Source of the DNA: Mycolicibacter heraklionensis
GTDB lineage: Bacteria; Actinomycetota; Actinomycetes; Mycobacteriales; Mycobacteriaceae
Direction: 5' to 3'
Assembly (NCBI RefSeq): GCF_001021505.1
Contig: NZ_LDPO01000019.1
Span: forward strand, 1 to 64,000
Length of the DNA: 64,000 nt
Part shown: positions 27,073 to 36,165 of the stretch, one piece after another
How the letters are laid out: each line of letters begins with the position of its first letter
Position numbering within the stretch: the stretch's first letter is position 1
Program-made: the position numbers and the translations under genes
The notes under the pieces: generated by a model
What the model was told of the DNA's origin: nothing
Seen by the model: only the letters and a program-made list of their open reading frames with translations
Database searches by the model: none

Positions 27073-28319
27073 ACACCGAGCAGCCGAGCACCGGCCCACA
27101 GGGCCAGCACTGCCACTCCCAGCGTGGCCGGAACCGTGCACAGCCCCAGGCGGGTGTATTCGCCGACTCCGGCCGCAACGCCATAGCGGCGCAACACCCG
27201 GCGCCACAGCAGGTTCGACAGTGAGCCGGTGTAGCTGAGGTTGGGTCCGATGTTGACCCCGATCAACACTGCCAGCACCGCGAGCGGGCCGCTCGGTGCC
27301 ACCAACGGCACCAGCACCAGCGTCGCCGGCAGATTGTTGACCACGTTGGCCAGCACCGCGGCCACCGCCGCGACGCCCAGCAGCGCCGGCAGACCCGATC
27401 CCGCCGGCAGCACCGTGGTCATCTGTGCGCCCAGCCCGTTGTCGACGACGGCGCGCACCACCACGCCGAGGGCCAGCACGAACACCAGGAAGCCGGGGTT
27501 GGCGGCCCGCAGAATGCCGGCCGGCGTGCTGCGCCGCTGTGCCAGCCCTCGGGCGGCCAGCACGGCCGCACCCGCGACGGCCGCCCACGCCGCCGGTACG
27601 CCGAATGTCTCGGCGACCACGAAACCGGCGAGCGTCAGCCCCAGCACCACCAGCACGAACACCGGAACCGGGGGCGGCGGGCCGGCGTGCTGATGCACCG
27701 GTGTGGCCCGCAGATCGGCCCGGAAAAACCAGCGGAAGATCAGGTAGACGACCGCGGTGGTGGCCAGCCACGGCGCCGTCATCAGCGCGGTGAACCTCAC
27801 GAACGACAAGCCGGCTTGGTTGAACGCCAGCAGATTGGTCAGGTTCGACACCGGCAGCAGCAGCGACGCTGTGTTGGCCAGGTGCGCGGTCGCGTAAGCG
27901 TGTGGGCGCATCGGGGCGTGGCGGCGGCGGGCCATCATCAGCACCACTGGCGTCAGCAGCACCACCGTCGCGTCCAGGCTCAGCACCGCGGTCAGACCCG
28001 CGGCGATCACGAAGACGCGGCGCAGCAGATGGTGCGGCGGGCCGACGTCGGCACGTGCCATCGCCGCGCCGGCCGCCTCGAACAGGCCCTCGTCGTCACA
28101 GAGCTGCGCCAGCACCAGCACCGCGCCCAGGAATGCGACGACGTGCAGCAGCGTGGCGGCTTCGGCGAGTGCGTCGTGCATCGAGATCGCGCCGGTGGCA
28201 ACCAGGATGACCGCGGCCGGCACCGCCGCGAACATCTCCGGCCAGCCCTGCGGGCGGGCCACCGCGAACCCCAGCACCACGGCAAGCAGCAGCAGTGCGA
28301 GAGCCAGGTTCAGGCCCAC
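27069..28319 (-). CDS. arsB2: ArsB/NhaD-type ion transporter (arsB2)
   Basis: The 416-residue protein has about 11 hydrophobic segments and family-typical elements: LSLDATVVLLTPVVL, LPVSNLTNLLAFN and NVVNNLPATLVLVPL. These fit the ion-transporter superfamily that includes arsenite permease ArsB and the CitM family. M. tuberculosis ArsB2 (Rv3578) is about the same length. Whether arsenite is the real substrate is unproven; no arsR or arsC is nearby. The start is GTG 28319, overlapping the upstream gene by ten bases. The end overlaps the convergent phosphodiesterase stop. Confidence 0.85.
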   Translation of the reverse strand: MGLNLALALLLLAVVLGFAVARPQGWPEMFAAVPAAVILVATGAISMHDALAEAATLLHVVAFLGAVLVLAQLCDDEGLFEAAGAAMARADVGPPHHLLRRVFVIAAGLTAVLSLDATVVLLTPVVLMMARRRHAPMRPHAYATAHLANTASLLLPVSNLTNLLAFNQAGLSFVRFTALMTAPWLATTAVVYLIFRWFFRADLRATPVHQHAGPPPPVPVFVLVVLGLTLAGFVVAETFGVPAAWAAVAGAAVLAARGLAQRRSTPAGILRAANPGFLVFVLALGVVVRAVVDNGLGAQMTTVLPAGSGLPALLGVAAVAAVLANVVNNLPATLVLVPLVAPSGPLAVLAVLIGVNIGPNLSYTGSLSNLLWRRVLRRYGVAAGVGEYTRLGLCTVPATLGVAVLALWAGARLLGV

Positions 28320-29230
28320 GGATCCTCACGACGCCACACCGTGGGCAGGTGTAGCCCGACTCCGTCGGCCTCGGCGAGCTCGCTGAGAACCCGCATCGTG
28401 ACGTCGAGGTCGTCGCCGGCGTAGGGCAAGGCGCGCAACGGTTTCGACAGCGGCCAGAAGAAGTCGTCCCAGTGGATCGCCACTACCGTCTTGGCTCCGA
28501 CCGCGCGCACCGTTTCCGACCAGTAGTCCACCAGGTATTGCCGGGGCTGCAAGCCGAGCTGGCCCACGCCCAGGTACGCGACCTCGGCGCGGTGCCCGGC
28601 CAGTGCTCCGGGGATGAACCCGGCGCTGCCGACGATCAACAGGCGTCGGCCGGACGGGCGGTGGGCCACCAGCACCGACCATGCCTCACCGCACCGGTAC
28701 GCCGCGGTCGGCACCGGTGGTATGACCGGTTCGGTGATCAGTCCGGGAAACCGATCCGGTGGGCAATGATGCGACTCGACCAGGGTGACGTCGTAGGAGC
28801 CCAACGTGATCGGTTCGGCCGGGGCGGCGACGACGAGACGATCCTCGGACAGACCGTGCCCGCGTCCGACATTGGCGGTCGACTCGCCGCCCACCAAGAC
28901 CGCCCCGGTGCGCTCGGCGACCACCGGCGAATCCATCACATGGTCGAAGTGGGTGTGCACCGCGATGATCCCCGCCAGCTCCTGTACCCCGGCGCGGGAC
29001 AGGCAGCCGTCGATGCGGGCCGGTGACGGTGACAGCTTGCCGAACGCCGCCCGCAGCAGGCCGGGCCGGGAGAAGAAGCCGTCGGTCATCAGCGCCGACG
29101 ACCCGTCGTCAACCAGCAGTGTGGAGACCCCGAGCCAGGTCACCGACAGCGGCGCGCCCGGCGCCGCGGAGGGTACGTCGAACCGGTCGGTGTACCGGCC
29201 GATGTCGGGGCGGCCGAGCTTGAGACGCAT
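28310..29230 (-). CDS. Metallo-beta-lactamase-fold hydrolase (Rv3577 homologue)
   Basis: The 306-residue protein has the metal-binding motif HTHFDH (in IIAVHTHFDHVMDS) and later His and Asp ligands (LVESHHCPPD, LLIVGSAGF, VVAIHWDDFFWP). This resembles the UlaG/N-acyl-phosphatidylethanolamine phospholipase-like branch of the fold. The substrate is unknown. It lies between the MFS and ArsB2 genes on one strand with overlaps or a four-base gap, so it belongs to the kstR downstream unit. Confidence 0.85.
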   Translation of the reverse strand: MRLKLGRPDIGRYTDRFDVPSAAPGAPLSVTWLGVSTLLVDDGSSALMTDGFFSRPGLLRAAFGKLSPSPARIDGCLSRAGVQELAGIIAVHTHFDHVMDSPVVAERTGAVLVGGESTANVGRGHGLSEDRLVVAAPAEPITLGSYDVTLVESHHCPPDRFPGLITEPVIPPVPTAAYRCGEAWSVLVAHRPSGRRLLIVGSAGFIPGALAGHRAEVAYLGVGQLGLQPRQYLVDYWSETVRAVGAKTVVAIHWDDFFWPLSKPLRALPYAGDDLDVTMRVLSELAEADGVGLHLPTVWRREDPWA

Positions 29231-29234
29231 CCGC

Positions 29235-30500
29235 TCAGGCTAACGGGGCGGCGGTGGCGCCCCTGATCCTGGCTGTCTCGGGCATCGCGGTCAGGTAGAG
29301 CACGAAACCCGCGCCGGCCACCGCTGCCAGGGCGATGAACGCCGTGTCGTAGCCGGCGGCCGAGACGATATGGCCGGCGATGAAGTTCGACAAAGCGGCG
29401 CCGACACCGCAGGCCGCGGTGATGGCCCCCAGGCTGACGTTGAAGCGGCCGGTGCCGTGCGTGACATCCTGCACCACCAGCGGGAACAGTGCACCGAAGA
29501 TCCCCGCTCCCACCCCGTCGAGCAACTGCACCCCGACCAGCCAGTAGGAGTTGTCCCAGACCGGGTAGAGCAGCCCCCGGATGGTCAGCACCGCGAACCC
29601 CACCAGGAAGATCGGTTTGCGACCCCAGACATCGGCTTTGGAGCCGGTCAGATAGGCCACCGGCACCATCACCAGCTGGGCGGCCACGATGCACGCCGCC
29701 ATCAGAGCGGTGCCGACCTCGGTGTTGACCAGAGCCAGTTCCTGGCCGACCAACGGCAGCATCGCCGCGTTGGCGAAGTGGAACGTCACCACGGTCGCGC
29801 CGAACACCAGCAGTTGCCGGTTGCGCAGCAGCACCGCGAATCCCGATGGCTGCGGATGGGGCTCGCCGGCCAGATGATCCATGCCCCGGGCGACGTCGTG
29901 ATCGATCGCGGACTCGGGGACGCGCAGCGTCGCCACCACGCTCAGCGCAGCCATGGCGGCCAGCATCCAGAACACCACGACCGGGCCGTAGAAGTAGGCG
30001 AGGCCGCCGGTGGCGGCCGCGGTCGCGGCATTGCCGGCGTGGTTGAACGATTCGTTGCGGCCGAGCCGTTTTGCGAACATACGTGGACCGACCACACCGA
30101 GGGTGATCGCGGCCAGCGCCGGCGCGAACACCGAAGCCGCGATTCCGGTCAGCAACTGCAACGCGGCGACGCTGTAGAAGCCGGGGAACAGCGGCATCGC
30201 CAATGCCGCCGCGGTGACCGCCAGCGCACCGACAACGAGCAGTGCGCGTTTGGCGGTGGTTCGGTCGACCAGGGCACCCATCGGGGTCTGCGCCACGACC
30301 GCGGCGATCCCGCCGATCGCCATCACGAGGCCGATCGACGCCTGGTCCCAATGGTGGGTCACCAGCAGGTAGACCGACAGATAGGGGCCCAGCCCGTCGC
30401 GCACGTCGGCCAGGGTGAAGTTCAACAGGTCCAGCGCGTGCGCCAGCCGGCGCGGAATCGGATCCGCGACCGGTTCTGAATCTGGTGAACCGGCGCGCAT
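29235..30500 (-). CDS. MFS transporter
   Basis: From the ATG complementing 30498-30500 the product is 421 residues with 12 predicted membrane helices and a motif-A-like loop (GALVDRTTAKRALL). A family-like GIAASVFAPALAAI is in the N-half and GPRMFAKRLGRNESFNHAGN in the central part, features common in drug/metabolite exporters. The cargo is unknown. It lies 17 bases after the kstR stop. M. tuberculosis instead has lppH and a LacI regulator (Rv3576-Rv3575c) between Rv3577 and kstR, so this gene is a local replacement. Confidence 0.85.
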   Translation of the reverse strand: MRAGSPDSEPVADPIPRRLAHALDLLNFTLADVRDGLGPYLSVYLLVTHHWDQASIGLVMAIGGIAAVVAQTPMGALVDRTTAKRALLVVGALAVTAAALAMPLFPGFYSVAALQLLTGIAASVFAPALAAITLGVVGPRMFAKRLGRNESFNHAGNAATAAATGGLAYFYGPVVVFWMLAAMAALSVVATLRVPESAIDHDVARGMDHLAGEPHPQPSGFAVLLRNRQLLVFGATVVTFHFANAAMLPLVGQELALVNTEVGTALMAACIVAAQLVMVPVAYLTGSKADVWGRKPIFLVGFAVLTIRGLLYPVWDNSYWLVGVQLLDGVGAGIFGALFPLVVQDVTHGTGRFNVSLGAITAACGVGAALSNFIAGHIVSAAGYDTAFIALAAVAGAGFVLYLTAMPETARIRGATAAPLA

Positions 30501-30517
30501 CTTCTTCGAAACTGGGA

Positions 30518-31189
30518 CTAGACCTTGGGACTGTCGTCGTCGCCGATCAGCAACCGGACCGCCAGGTCCAGGCGGGTGCTGAAATCGGTGGCCGACGCCC
30601 GCCGGGTCAGCCAGGCGAGCAGGTTGGACAGCCACACATCCGAGATCACCCGGGAGATGTGGTACTGCTCCTCGGTCGGCTCGCCGTCGCTCATGGCCCC
30701 GGCGAACATCGAGTCGATCAATTTCTGGACATGGTCGACTTCGCCGGCCGCCGAGGCGTCGGCGAAGACATAGGCCCGAGTCATGGCCTCGGTGAGCAGC
30801 GGGTTGCGCTGCATGGCGCGGTTGAGTTTGTTGACCACCAGGTTGAGCCGCTGGTGGCGAGTGGTGGCGGCGAACGTCGCCGGATCGGTCTTGGTGTCCA
30901 CCCGCGCGATCTCCCGGCCCATCGCCGAGACCAGTAGGTGAACCTTCGAAGGGAAGTAGCGGTACAGGGTGCCGACGGCCACGTCCGCACGGTCGGCGAC
31001 CGCACGCATCTGCACCGCGTCGTAGCCTCCCTTGGAGGCGATCGCCAGCGTTGCGTCGAGGATGCGCTTGCGGCGTTCGCGTTGCGCTTCGGAGCCCAGG
31101 TCGGATTCAGTCAGCACAGCGACGTTGACCACCTCGCGCGGTTGGCTGGCCGACCCGCGGCCCGCGGTGCCCTCAGCTGGTGACGTCAT
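30518..31189 (-). CDS. kstR: TetR-family cholesterol catabolism repressor KstR
   Basis: KstR represses the upper cholesterol-degradation regulon and is released by cholest-4-en-3-one-derived CoA thioesters. The 223-residue product starts at the ATG complementing 31187-31189. The TetR HTH lies in ILDATLAIASKGGYDAVQMRAVADRADVAVG, split across residues 54-86, with the recognition helix ending TLYRYFPSK. The ligand-binding part (AMQRNPLLTEAMTRAYVFAD, HISRVISDVWLSNLLAWLTRR) is nearly identical to what I recall for Rv3574. The operator at 31330 lies between it and fadE34, so autoregulation is expected. Confidence 0.97.
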   Translation of the reverse strand: MTSPAEGTAGRGSASQPREVVNVAVLTESDLGSEAQRERRKRILDATLAIASKGGYDAVQMRAVADRADVAVGTLYRYFPSKVHLLVSAMGREIARVDTKTDPATFAATTRHQRLNLVVNKLNRAMQRNPLLTEAMTRAYVFADASAAGEVDHVQKLIDSMFAGAMSDGEPTEEQYHISRVISDVWLSNLLAWLTRRASATDFSTRLDLAVRLLIGDDDSPKV

Positions 31190-31329
31190 GTGCTGCGCGG
31201 CTCCCTCCGTCGATCTGCTGGCCCATAACGATACGCACCGCGGTGTCGAGTTTCCGTACTCCCGACGCCGGCCGGACCCAACGTGTCCAGCCACAACGGT
31301 TCGACTTGACGCTCGGACGCTGGCACCAT

Positions 31330-31343
31330 TAGAACACGTTCTA
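31330..31343. promoter_or_regulatory. Perfect KstR operator between kstR and fadE34
   Basis: TAGAACACGTTCTA matches the published KstR consensus TNNAACNNGTTNNA at every fixed position and is itself a perfect 14-base palindrome. It lies 64 bases before the fadE34 GTG and 140 bases before the kstR ATG, so it can control both. Confidence 0.92.
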
Positions 31344-31407
31344 GTGGTTGGTGGGGGCGTTCGTGACCCGCCTCTCCCAAGCCCATCTCGACACCGAGGA
31401 GCCCAGC

Positions 31408-33546
31408 GTGTCCGTGACCACCACCGACGAACAGCTCGCTGCCCGCGAGCTGGTCCGCGACTGGGCCGCCGCCGCGGGCACCACCGAGGCGATTCGTGCC
31501 GCGGAATTGGGCGAAACCGATTCCTGGCGAGCCGTTTTCGCGCGCCTGGCCGAGCTGGGCCTGTTCGGGGTGGCGGTGCCCGAGGAGTCCGGCGGGGCCG
31601 GCGGGCGTCTCGAGGATCTCTGCGCGATGGTCGACGAGGCCGCCAAGGCCCTGGTCCCCGGGCCGGTGGCGACCACCGCGCTGGCCACCCTGGTGGTCAC
31701 CGATCCGGCGCTGGCCGAAGCCCTGGCCGCCGGCGAACGGGTGGCCGGGGTGGTGACCGACCCGTCCGCGGCGAACGTGAGTTTCGATGCCGCGGCCGGC
31801 CAGGCCACCGGCACCGCGGATCGGGTGCTCGGCGCCACCACCGACGGGCTGCTGCTGCTGCCGGCCGGCCAGGACGGCCAGGCTTGGATCCTGGTGGACG
31901 CCCGCGCGGACGGGGTGGTGGTCGAGCCGCTGGCTGCCACCGACTTCTCCCGGCCACTGGCCAAGGTGACGCTGTCGGCAGCCCCGGCCGTGCCGCTGGA
32001 GGCCGGCAGCCGGGTGGAGAACCTGGTGGTCACGGTGCTGGCCGCCGAGGCCGCCGGGGTGGCCCGCTGGGCGTTGGACACCGCCGTCGAATACGCCAAG
32101 GTGCGTGAACAGTTCGGCAAGCCGATCGGCAGCTTCCAGGCCGTCAAGCACCTGTGTGCGGAGATGCTGTGCCGGGCCGACCAGGCCGCGGTGGCCGCCA
32201 GCGATGTGGCGCGCGCCGCAGCCGACCCCGATGACCAGCAGTTCGCGATTGCGGCCGCGGTGGCCGCCGCCATCTGTATCGACGCTGCCAAGGCCAATGC
32301 CAAGGACTGCATCCAGGTCCTCGGCGGCATCGGCATCACCTGGGAGCACGACGCGCACCTGTACCTGCGCCGGGCATACGGCATCGGGCAGGCACTGGGC
32401 GGGCCCGAGCGCTGGCTGCGCCGCACCGCCGCACTGACCCGCGACGGCCTGCGGCGCCGGCTGGAGGTCGACCTCGGCTCGGACGATGTGGCCACCGACG
32501 TCCGGCCCGAGATCGCTGCGGAGGTGGCCCGCATTGCGGCGTTGCCGACCGATCAGCGTCAGGTGGCGCTGGCCGAATCGGGTCTGCTGGCACCGCACTG
32601 GCCGGCGCCCTACGGACGCGCGGCCGGCCCCGCCGAGCAGCTGGTGATCGACCAGGAACTCGCCGCGGCCGGCGTCGGACGTCCCGACCTGGTGGTCGGC
32701 TGGTGGGCGGCCCCGACGATTCTCGAGCACGGCACGCCCGAGCAGATCGAGCGCTTCATCCCGGCCACCCTGACCGGTGAGGTGTTCTGGTGCCAGTTGT
32801 TCTCCGAGCCGGGCGCCGGCTCAGACCTGGCGGCGCTGCGCACCAAGGCGGTGAAGGTCGACGGCGGCTGGCGGTTGACCGGTCAGAAGGTCTGGACGTC
32901 GCGAGCCCACGACTCGCAGTGGGGCGTCTGCCTGGCCAGAACCGATCCCGACGCGCCCAAACATAAAGGCATCACCTACTTCCTGGTCGATATGGCCGCC
33001 GAGGGCATCGACATCCGGCCGCTGCGGGAGATCACCGGCGAGGCCCTGTTCAACGAGGTCTTCCTCGACGACGTATTCGTCCCCGACGAGCAGGTGGTCG
33101 GCGGCGTCAACGACGGCTGGCGGCTGGCCCGCACCACCCTGGCCAACGAGCGCGTCGCGATCGCCGGCGGCACCGCGCTGGGCAACCCGATGGAGGAGCT
33201 GCTCAAGACCCTGGCGGATCGGGAGCCCGACACCGCCACCGCCGAGCGGCTGGCCCGGTTGATCATCGCCGCGCAGGCGGGTTCGCTGCTGGATCAACGC
33301 ATCGCCCAGCTTGCGGTCGGCGGCCAAGACCCCGGCTCGGAGTCTTCGGTGCGCAAGCTGATCGGGGTGCGCTATCGCCAGGAGCTGGCCGAGTTCCGGA
33401 TGGACGTGGCCGACGGGGCCGGCGCGGTGGCCGGGCGCGAGGTGCACGACTTCCTCAACACCCGGTGCCTGTCGATCGCCGGTGGCACCGAGCAGATCCT
33501 GTTGACGCTGGCCGCCGAGCGGCTGCTGGGGCTGCCGCGCGGGTAG
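31408..33546 (+). CDS. fadE34: Acyl-CoA dehydrogenase FadE34 (fused double-domain type)
   Basis: FadE34 oxidises steroid side-chain CoA thioesters in cholesterol catabolism (in M. tuberculosis, the three-carbon side chain; also called ChsE3). GTG 31408 with GAGGAG upstream gives 712 residues, matching the expected 711. Two acyl-CoA dehydrogenase halves are visible. The N-half ends with FGKPIGSFQAVKH and VLGGIGITWEHDAHLYLRR; the C-half has FSEPGAGSDLAALRTKAVKV, GQKVWTSRAHDSQWG and SIAGGTEQILL. This internal duplication replaces the alpha2beta2 arrangement of other steroid FadEs. It is under the KstR operator at 31330. Confidence 0.95.
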   Translation: MSVTTTDEQLAARELVRDWAAAAGTTEAIRAAELGETDSWRAVFARLAELGLFGVAVPEESGGAGGRLEDLCAMVDEAAKALVPGPVATTALATLVVTDPALAEALAAGERVAGVVTDPSAANVSFDAAAGQATGTADRVLGATTDGLLLLPAGQDGQAWILVDARADGVVVEPLAATDFSRPLAKVTLSAAPAVPLEAGSRVENLVVTVLAAEAAGVARWALDTAVEYAKVREQFGKPIGSFQAVKHLCAEMLCRADQAAVAASDVARAAADPDDQQFAIAAAVAAAICIDAAKANAKDCIQVLGGIGITWEHDAHLYLRRAYGIGQALGGPERWLRRTAALTRDGLRRRLEVDLGSDDVATDVRPEIAAEVARIAALPTDQRQVALAESGLLAPHWPAPYGRAAGPAEQLVIDQELAAAGVGRPDLVVGWWAAPTILEHGTPEQIERFIPATLTGEVFWCQLFSEPGAGSDLAALRTKAVKVDGGWRLTGQKVWTSRAHDSQWGVCLARTDPDAPKHKGITYFLVDMAAEGIDIRPLREITGEALFNEVFLDDVFVPDEQVVGGVNDGWRLARTTLANERVAIAGGTALGNPMEELLKTLADREPDTATAERLARLIIAAQAGSLLDQRIAQLAVGGQDPGSESSVRKLIGVRYRQELAEFRMDVADGAGAVAGREVHDFLNTRCLSIAGGTEQILLTLAAERLLGLPRG

Positions 33547-33625
33547 CTCACCGCTGTCGCGCTGGCCGTCGGTCGCGTAGCTTTCCGTCACCGCGGGTAC
33601 CCACTGTCGGAATCGCAGCCGACGA

Positions 33626-33931
33626 ACGGAGTACTGGGTGCCGGGCCGAATCGAGGTCGATGGCGTTACGCCGGTTGTGTCCTGCGGCAGGCACCCCGCC
33701 CCGCAGCAACTGCGCACGCTGCGATTCCACTCGATCGACAACGACGCGCTGTTGGCCTACAGCAAATTCGATCCGGCCAGCGGTGACACGGTGCTGGGCA
33801 TGGCGGCCTGCGAGCGGTTCGGGGTGCGTGACGAGAGCGGGGAGGAGTACCAATGGGGGCAGGACAATTACGTGCGACTCGACCCGGTGATGAGCGCGCA
33901 AGCGCGAACCGAGCAACTGCATCGGAGGTGA
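33626..33931 (+). pseudogene. glgE: Scar of glgE (maltose-1-phosphate maltosyltransferase) with in-frame internal deletions
   Basis: An open frame of about 100 codons begins TEYW-VPGRIEVDGVTPVVSCG, the N-terminus of mycobacterial GlgE. It then jumps directly to the C-terminal region (HPAPQQLRTLRFHSIDNDA and LLAYSKFDPASGDTVL). Two more gaps follow, giving MAACERFGVRDESGEEYQW, GQDNYVRLDP, and an altered tail ending LHRR. About 600 of roughly 700 residues, including the whole catalytic barrel, are missing, yet no stop or frameshift interrupts the frame. GTG 33638 is the first start. It ends eight bases before glgB, keeping the usual glgE-glgB spacing. It cannot be an active transferase; whether the peptide is made is unknown. 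Confidence 0.85.
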
Positions 33932-33938
33932 AGGCCCG

Positions 33939-36149
33939 ATGACACGAAGCAAACACCAGGCCGGTGGGCTGGCCGTGAACCTCGAAGATGTCGACCGGCT
34001 GATGTCCGGCGTGCACTACGACCCGCACGCGATCCTCGGCGCCCACGACGACGGTGAACACACCGTGATCCGAACGCTGCGCCCCGGTGCGCACGCGGTG
34101 GCGGTCTTGGTCGGCGGTGACCGGATCCCGATGCAACACCTGGGCGATGGGCTGTTCTCCGCGACGCTGCCGTTCGCCGACCTGATCGACTATCGGCTGC
34201 AGATCGACTATCCGGGCGCCGCGGAGCCGCTGGTGGTGGCGGACGGGTATCGCTTTCTGCCGACGCTGGGCGAGATCGACCTGCACCTGTTCGCCGAGGG
34301 GCGACACGAACGGCTGTGGGAGGTGCTTGGCGCCCATCCCCGCACGTTCACCACCCCAGACGGGGCGGTGACAGGGGTGTCGTTCGCGGTATGGGCGCCC
34401 AACGCCAAGGGAATCGGCCTGATCAGTGACATCACCGGTTGGGACGGCATCGGAGCGCCCATGCGGGCGCTGGGTTCTTCCGGTGTGTGGGAACTGTTCT
34501 GGCCGGACTTTCCGGTCGACGGGCTGTACAAGTTTCGGGTCCACGGCGCAGACGATGTCGTCACCGAGCGGGCCGACCCGATGGCGTTCGCCGCCGAAAC
34601 CCCGCCGCACACCGCGTCGCGCGTGACTGCCAGTCGCTACACCTGGAGCGACAGCGACTGGATGAGCCGGCGAGCCACCGCCAACCCGGCGTTCGAGGCG
34701 ATGAGCATCTACGAGGTCCATCTGGGGTCCTGGCGCCCTGGGCTGAGCTACCGGCAGCTTGCCGTGGAATTGACGGACTACGTTGTGCAGCAGGGGTTCA
34801 CCCACGTCGAACTGCTACCGGTCGCCGAGCACCCGTTCGGCGGGTCGTGGGGCTATCAGGTCACTTCGTACTACGCGCCGACCGCTCGCTTCGGCACGCC
34901 CGACGATTTCCGTGCGTTGGTCGACGCGCTGCACCATGCCGGCATCGGGGTGATTGTGGACTGGGTGCCGGCGCACTTCCCGAAAGACGCCTGGGCATTG
35001 GGCCGGTTCGACGGCACCCCGCTGTACGAGCACGCTGATCCGCACCGCGGCGAGCAACTCGACTGGGGCACCTACGTGTTCGACTTCGGCCGGCCCGAAG
35101 TGCGCAACTTTTTGGTGGCCAATGCGCTGTACTGGCTCCTCGAGTTCCACATCGACGGGCTACGGGTGGACGCTGTGGCCTCGATGCTCTACCTGGACTA
35201 CTCGCGACCCGAGGGCGGCTGGACACCCAACGTCCACGGCGGTCGAGAGAACCTGGAGGCGGTGCAGTTCCTGCAGGAGATGAACGCAACCGCACATAAG
35301 TCGGCGCCCGGTATCGTCACCATAGCGGAGGAATCGACCTCGTGGCCCGGTGTTTCCAGGCCGACAAGCCTTGGCGGGCTGGGCTTTTCGATGAAGTGGA
35401 ACATGGGCTGGATGCACGACACCCTGGCCTATCTCGGTCACGACCCGGTGCACCGCTCCTACCATCACCACGAGATGACCTTCTCGATGCTCTATGCCTA
35501 CAGCGAGAACTTCGTGCTGCCCATCAGCCATGACGAAGTGGTGCACGGCAAGGGCACGCTATGGAGCCGCATGCCCGGCGACGACCATGCCAAGGCGGCC
35601 GGGGTGCGCAGCCTGCTGGCCTACCAGTGGGCGCACCCCGGCAAGCAGCTGCTGTTCATGGGCCAGGAGTTCGGCCAGCGCGCGGAGTGGTCGCAGGAAC
35701 GGGGGCTGGACTGGTTCCAGCTCGACGCATCCGGTGAACACGACGGATTCTCTGCCGGAATACAGTGCCTGGCACGCGATCTCAATGCCGTGTACCGCAG
35801 CCGCCCCGCGCTGTGGAGCCAAGACATCAACCCGGCCGGTTATTCCTGGATCGACGCCAACGACTCCGCCAACAATGTGCTGAGCTTTCTGCGTTACGCG
35901 GCGGACGGATCGGTGCTGGCGGCGGTGTTCAACTTCTCCGGTGTGGCGCACGCCGACTACCATCTGGGCCTGCCGTTCGCCGGCCGGTGGCGCGAGATAC
36001 TCAACACCGATGCCGTCGACTACAAGGGCGGCGGCGCCGGCAATCTCGGTGGCGTGGACGCCGTCAACGAGCCCCGTCACGGCCGTCCGGCCTCCGCCGT
36101 ACTGGTGCTGCCCCCGCTGTCGGCGCTGTGGCTCGAACCTGCCCAGTGA
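33939..36149 (+). CDS. glgB: 1,4-alpha-glucan branching enzyme GlgB
   Basis: GlgB adds alpha-1,6 branches to linear glucan in glycogen and capsular glucan synthesis. The 736-residue GH13 protein has an N1 domain (1-105), a CBM48 domain (106-225) and a catalytic barrel. The nucleophile Asp411 (GLRVDAVASML), the acid Glu464 (TIAEEST) and Asp532 (SHDEVVHGK) match the M. tuberculosis numbering. ATG 33939 has GGAGGTGAAGG before it. In mycobacteria GlgB works with GlgE; here only a scar of glgE precedes it, so glucan chains must come from another GlgE or GlgA/GlgM elsewhere. Confidence 0.97.
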   Translation: MTRSKHQAGGLAVNLEDVDRLMSGVHYDPHAILGAHDDGEHTVIRTLRPGAHAVAVLVGGDRIPMQHLGDGLFSATLPFADLIDYRLQIDYPGAAEPLVVADGYRFLPTLGEIDLHLFAEGRHERLWEVLGAHPRTFTTPDGAVTGVSFAVWAPNAKGIGLISDITGWDGIGAPMRALGSSGVWELFWPDFPVDGLYKFRVHGADDVVTERADPMAFAAETPPHTASRVTASRYTWSDSDWMSRRATANPAFEAMSIYEVHLGSWRPGLSYRQLAVELTDYVVQQGFTHVELLPVAEHPFGGSWGYQVTSYYAPTARFGTPDDFRALVDALHHAGIGVIVDWVPAHFPKDAWALGRFDGTPLYEHADPHRGEQLDWGTYVFDFGRPEVRNFLVANALYWLLEFHIDGLRVDAVASMLYLDYSRPEGGWTPNVHGGRENLEAVQFLQEMNATAHKSAPGIVTIAEESTSWPGVSRPTSLGGLGFSMKWNMGWMHDTLAYLGHDPVHRSYHHHEMTFSMLYAYSENFVLPISHDEVVHGKGTLWSRMPGDDHAKAAGVRSLLAYQWAHPGKQLLFMGQEFGQRAEWSQERGLDWFQLDASGEHDGFSAGIQCLARDLNAVYRSRPALWSQDINPAGYSWIDANDSANNVLSFLRYAADGSVLAAVFNFSGVAHADYHLGLPFAGRWREILNTDAVDYKGGGAGNLGGVDAVNEPRHGRPASAVLVLPPLSALWLEPAQ

Positions 36150-36165
36150 TGGCTGCGACGCGGTG

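Noticed and set aside
31348..31407. TTG at 31348 as the fadE34 start
   Set aside because: It has no ribosome-binding site and lies five bases after the operator. GTG 31408 has GAGGAG and gives the expected protein length.
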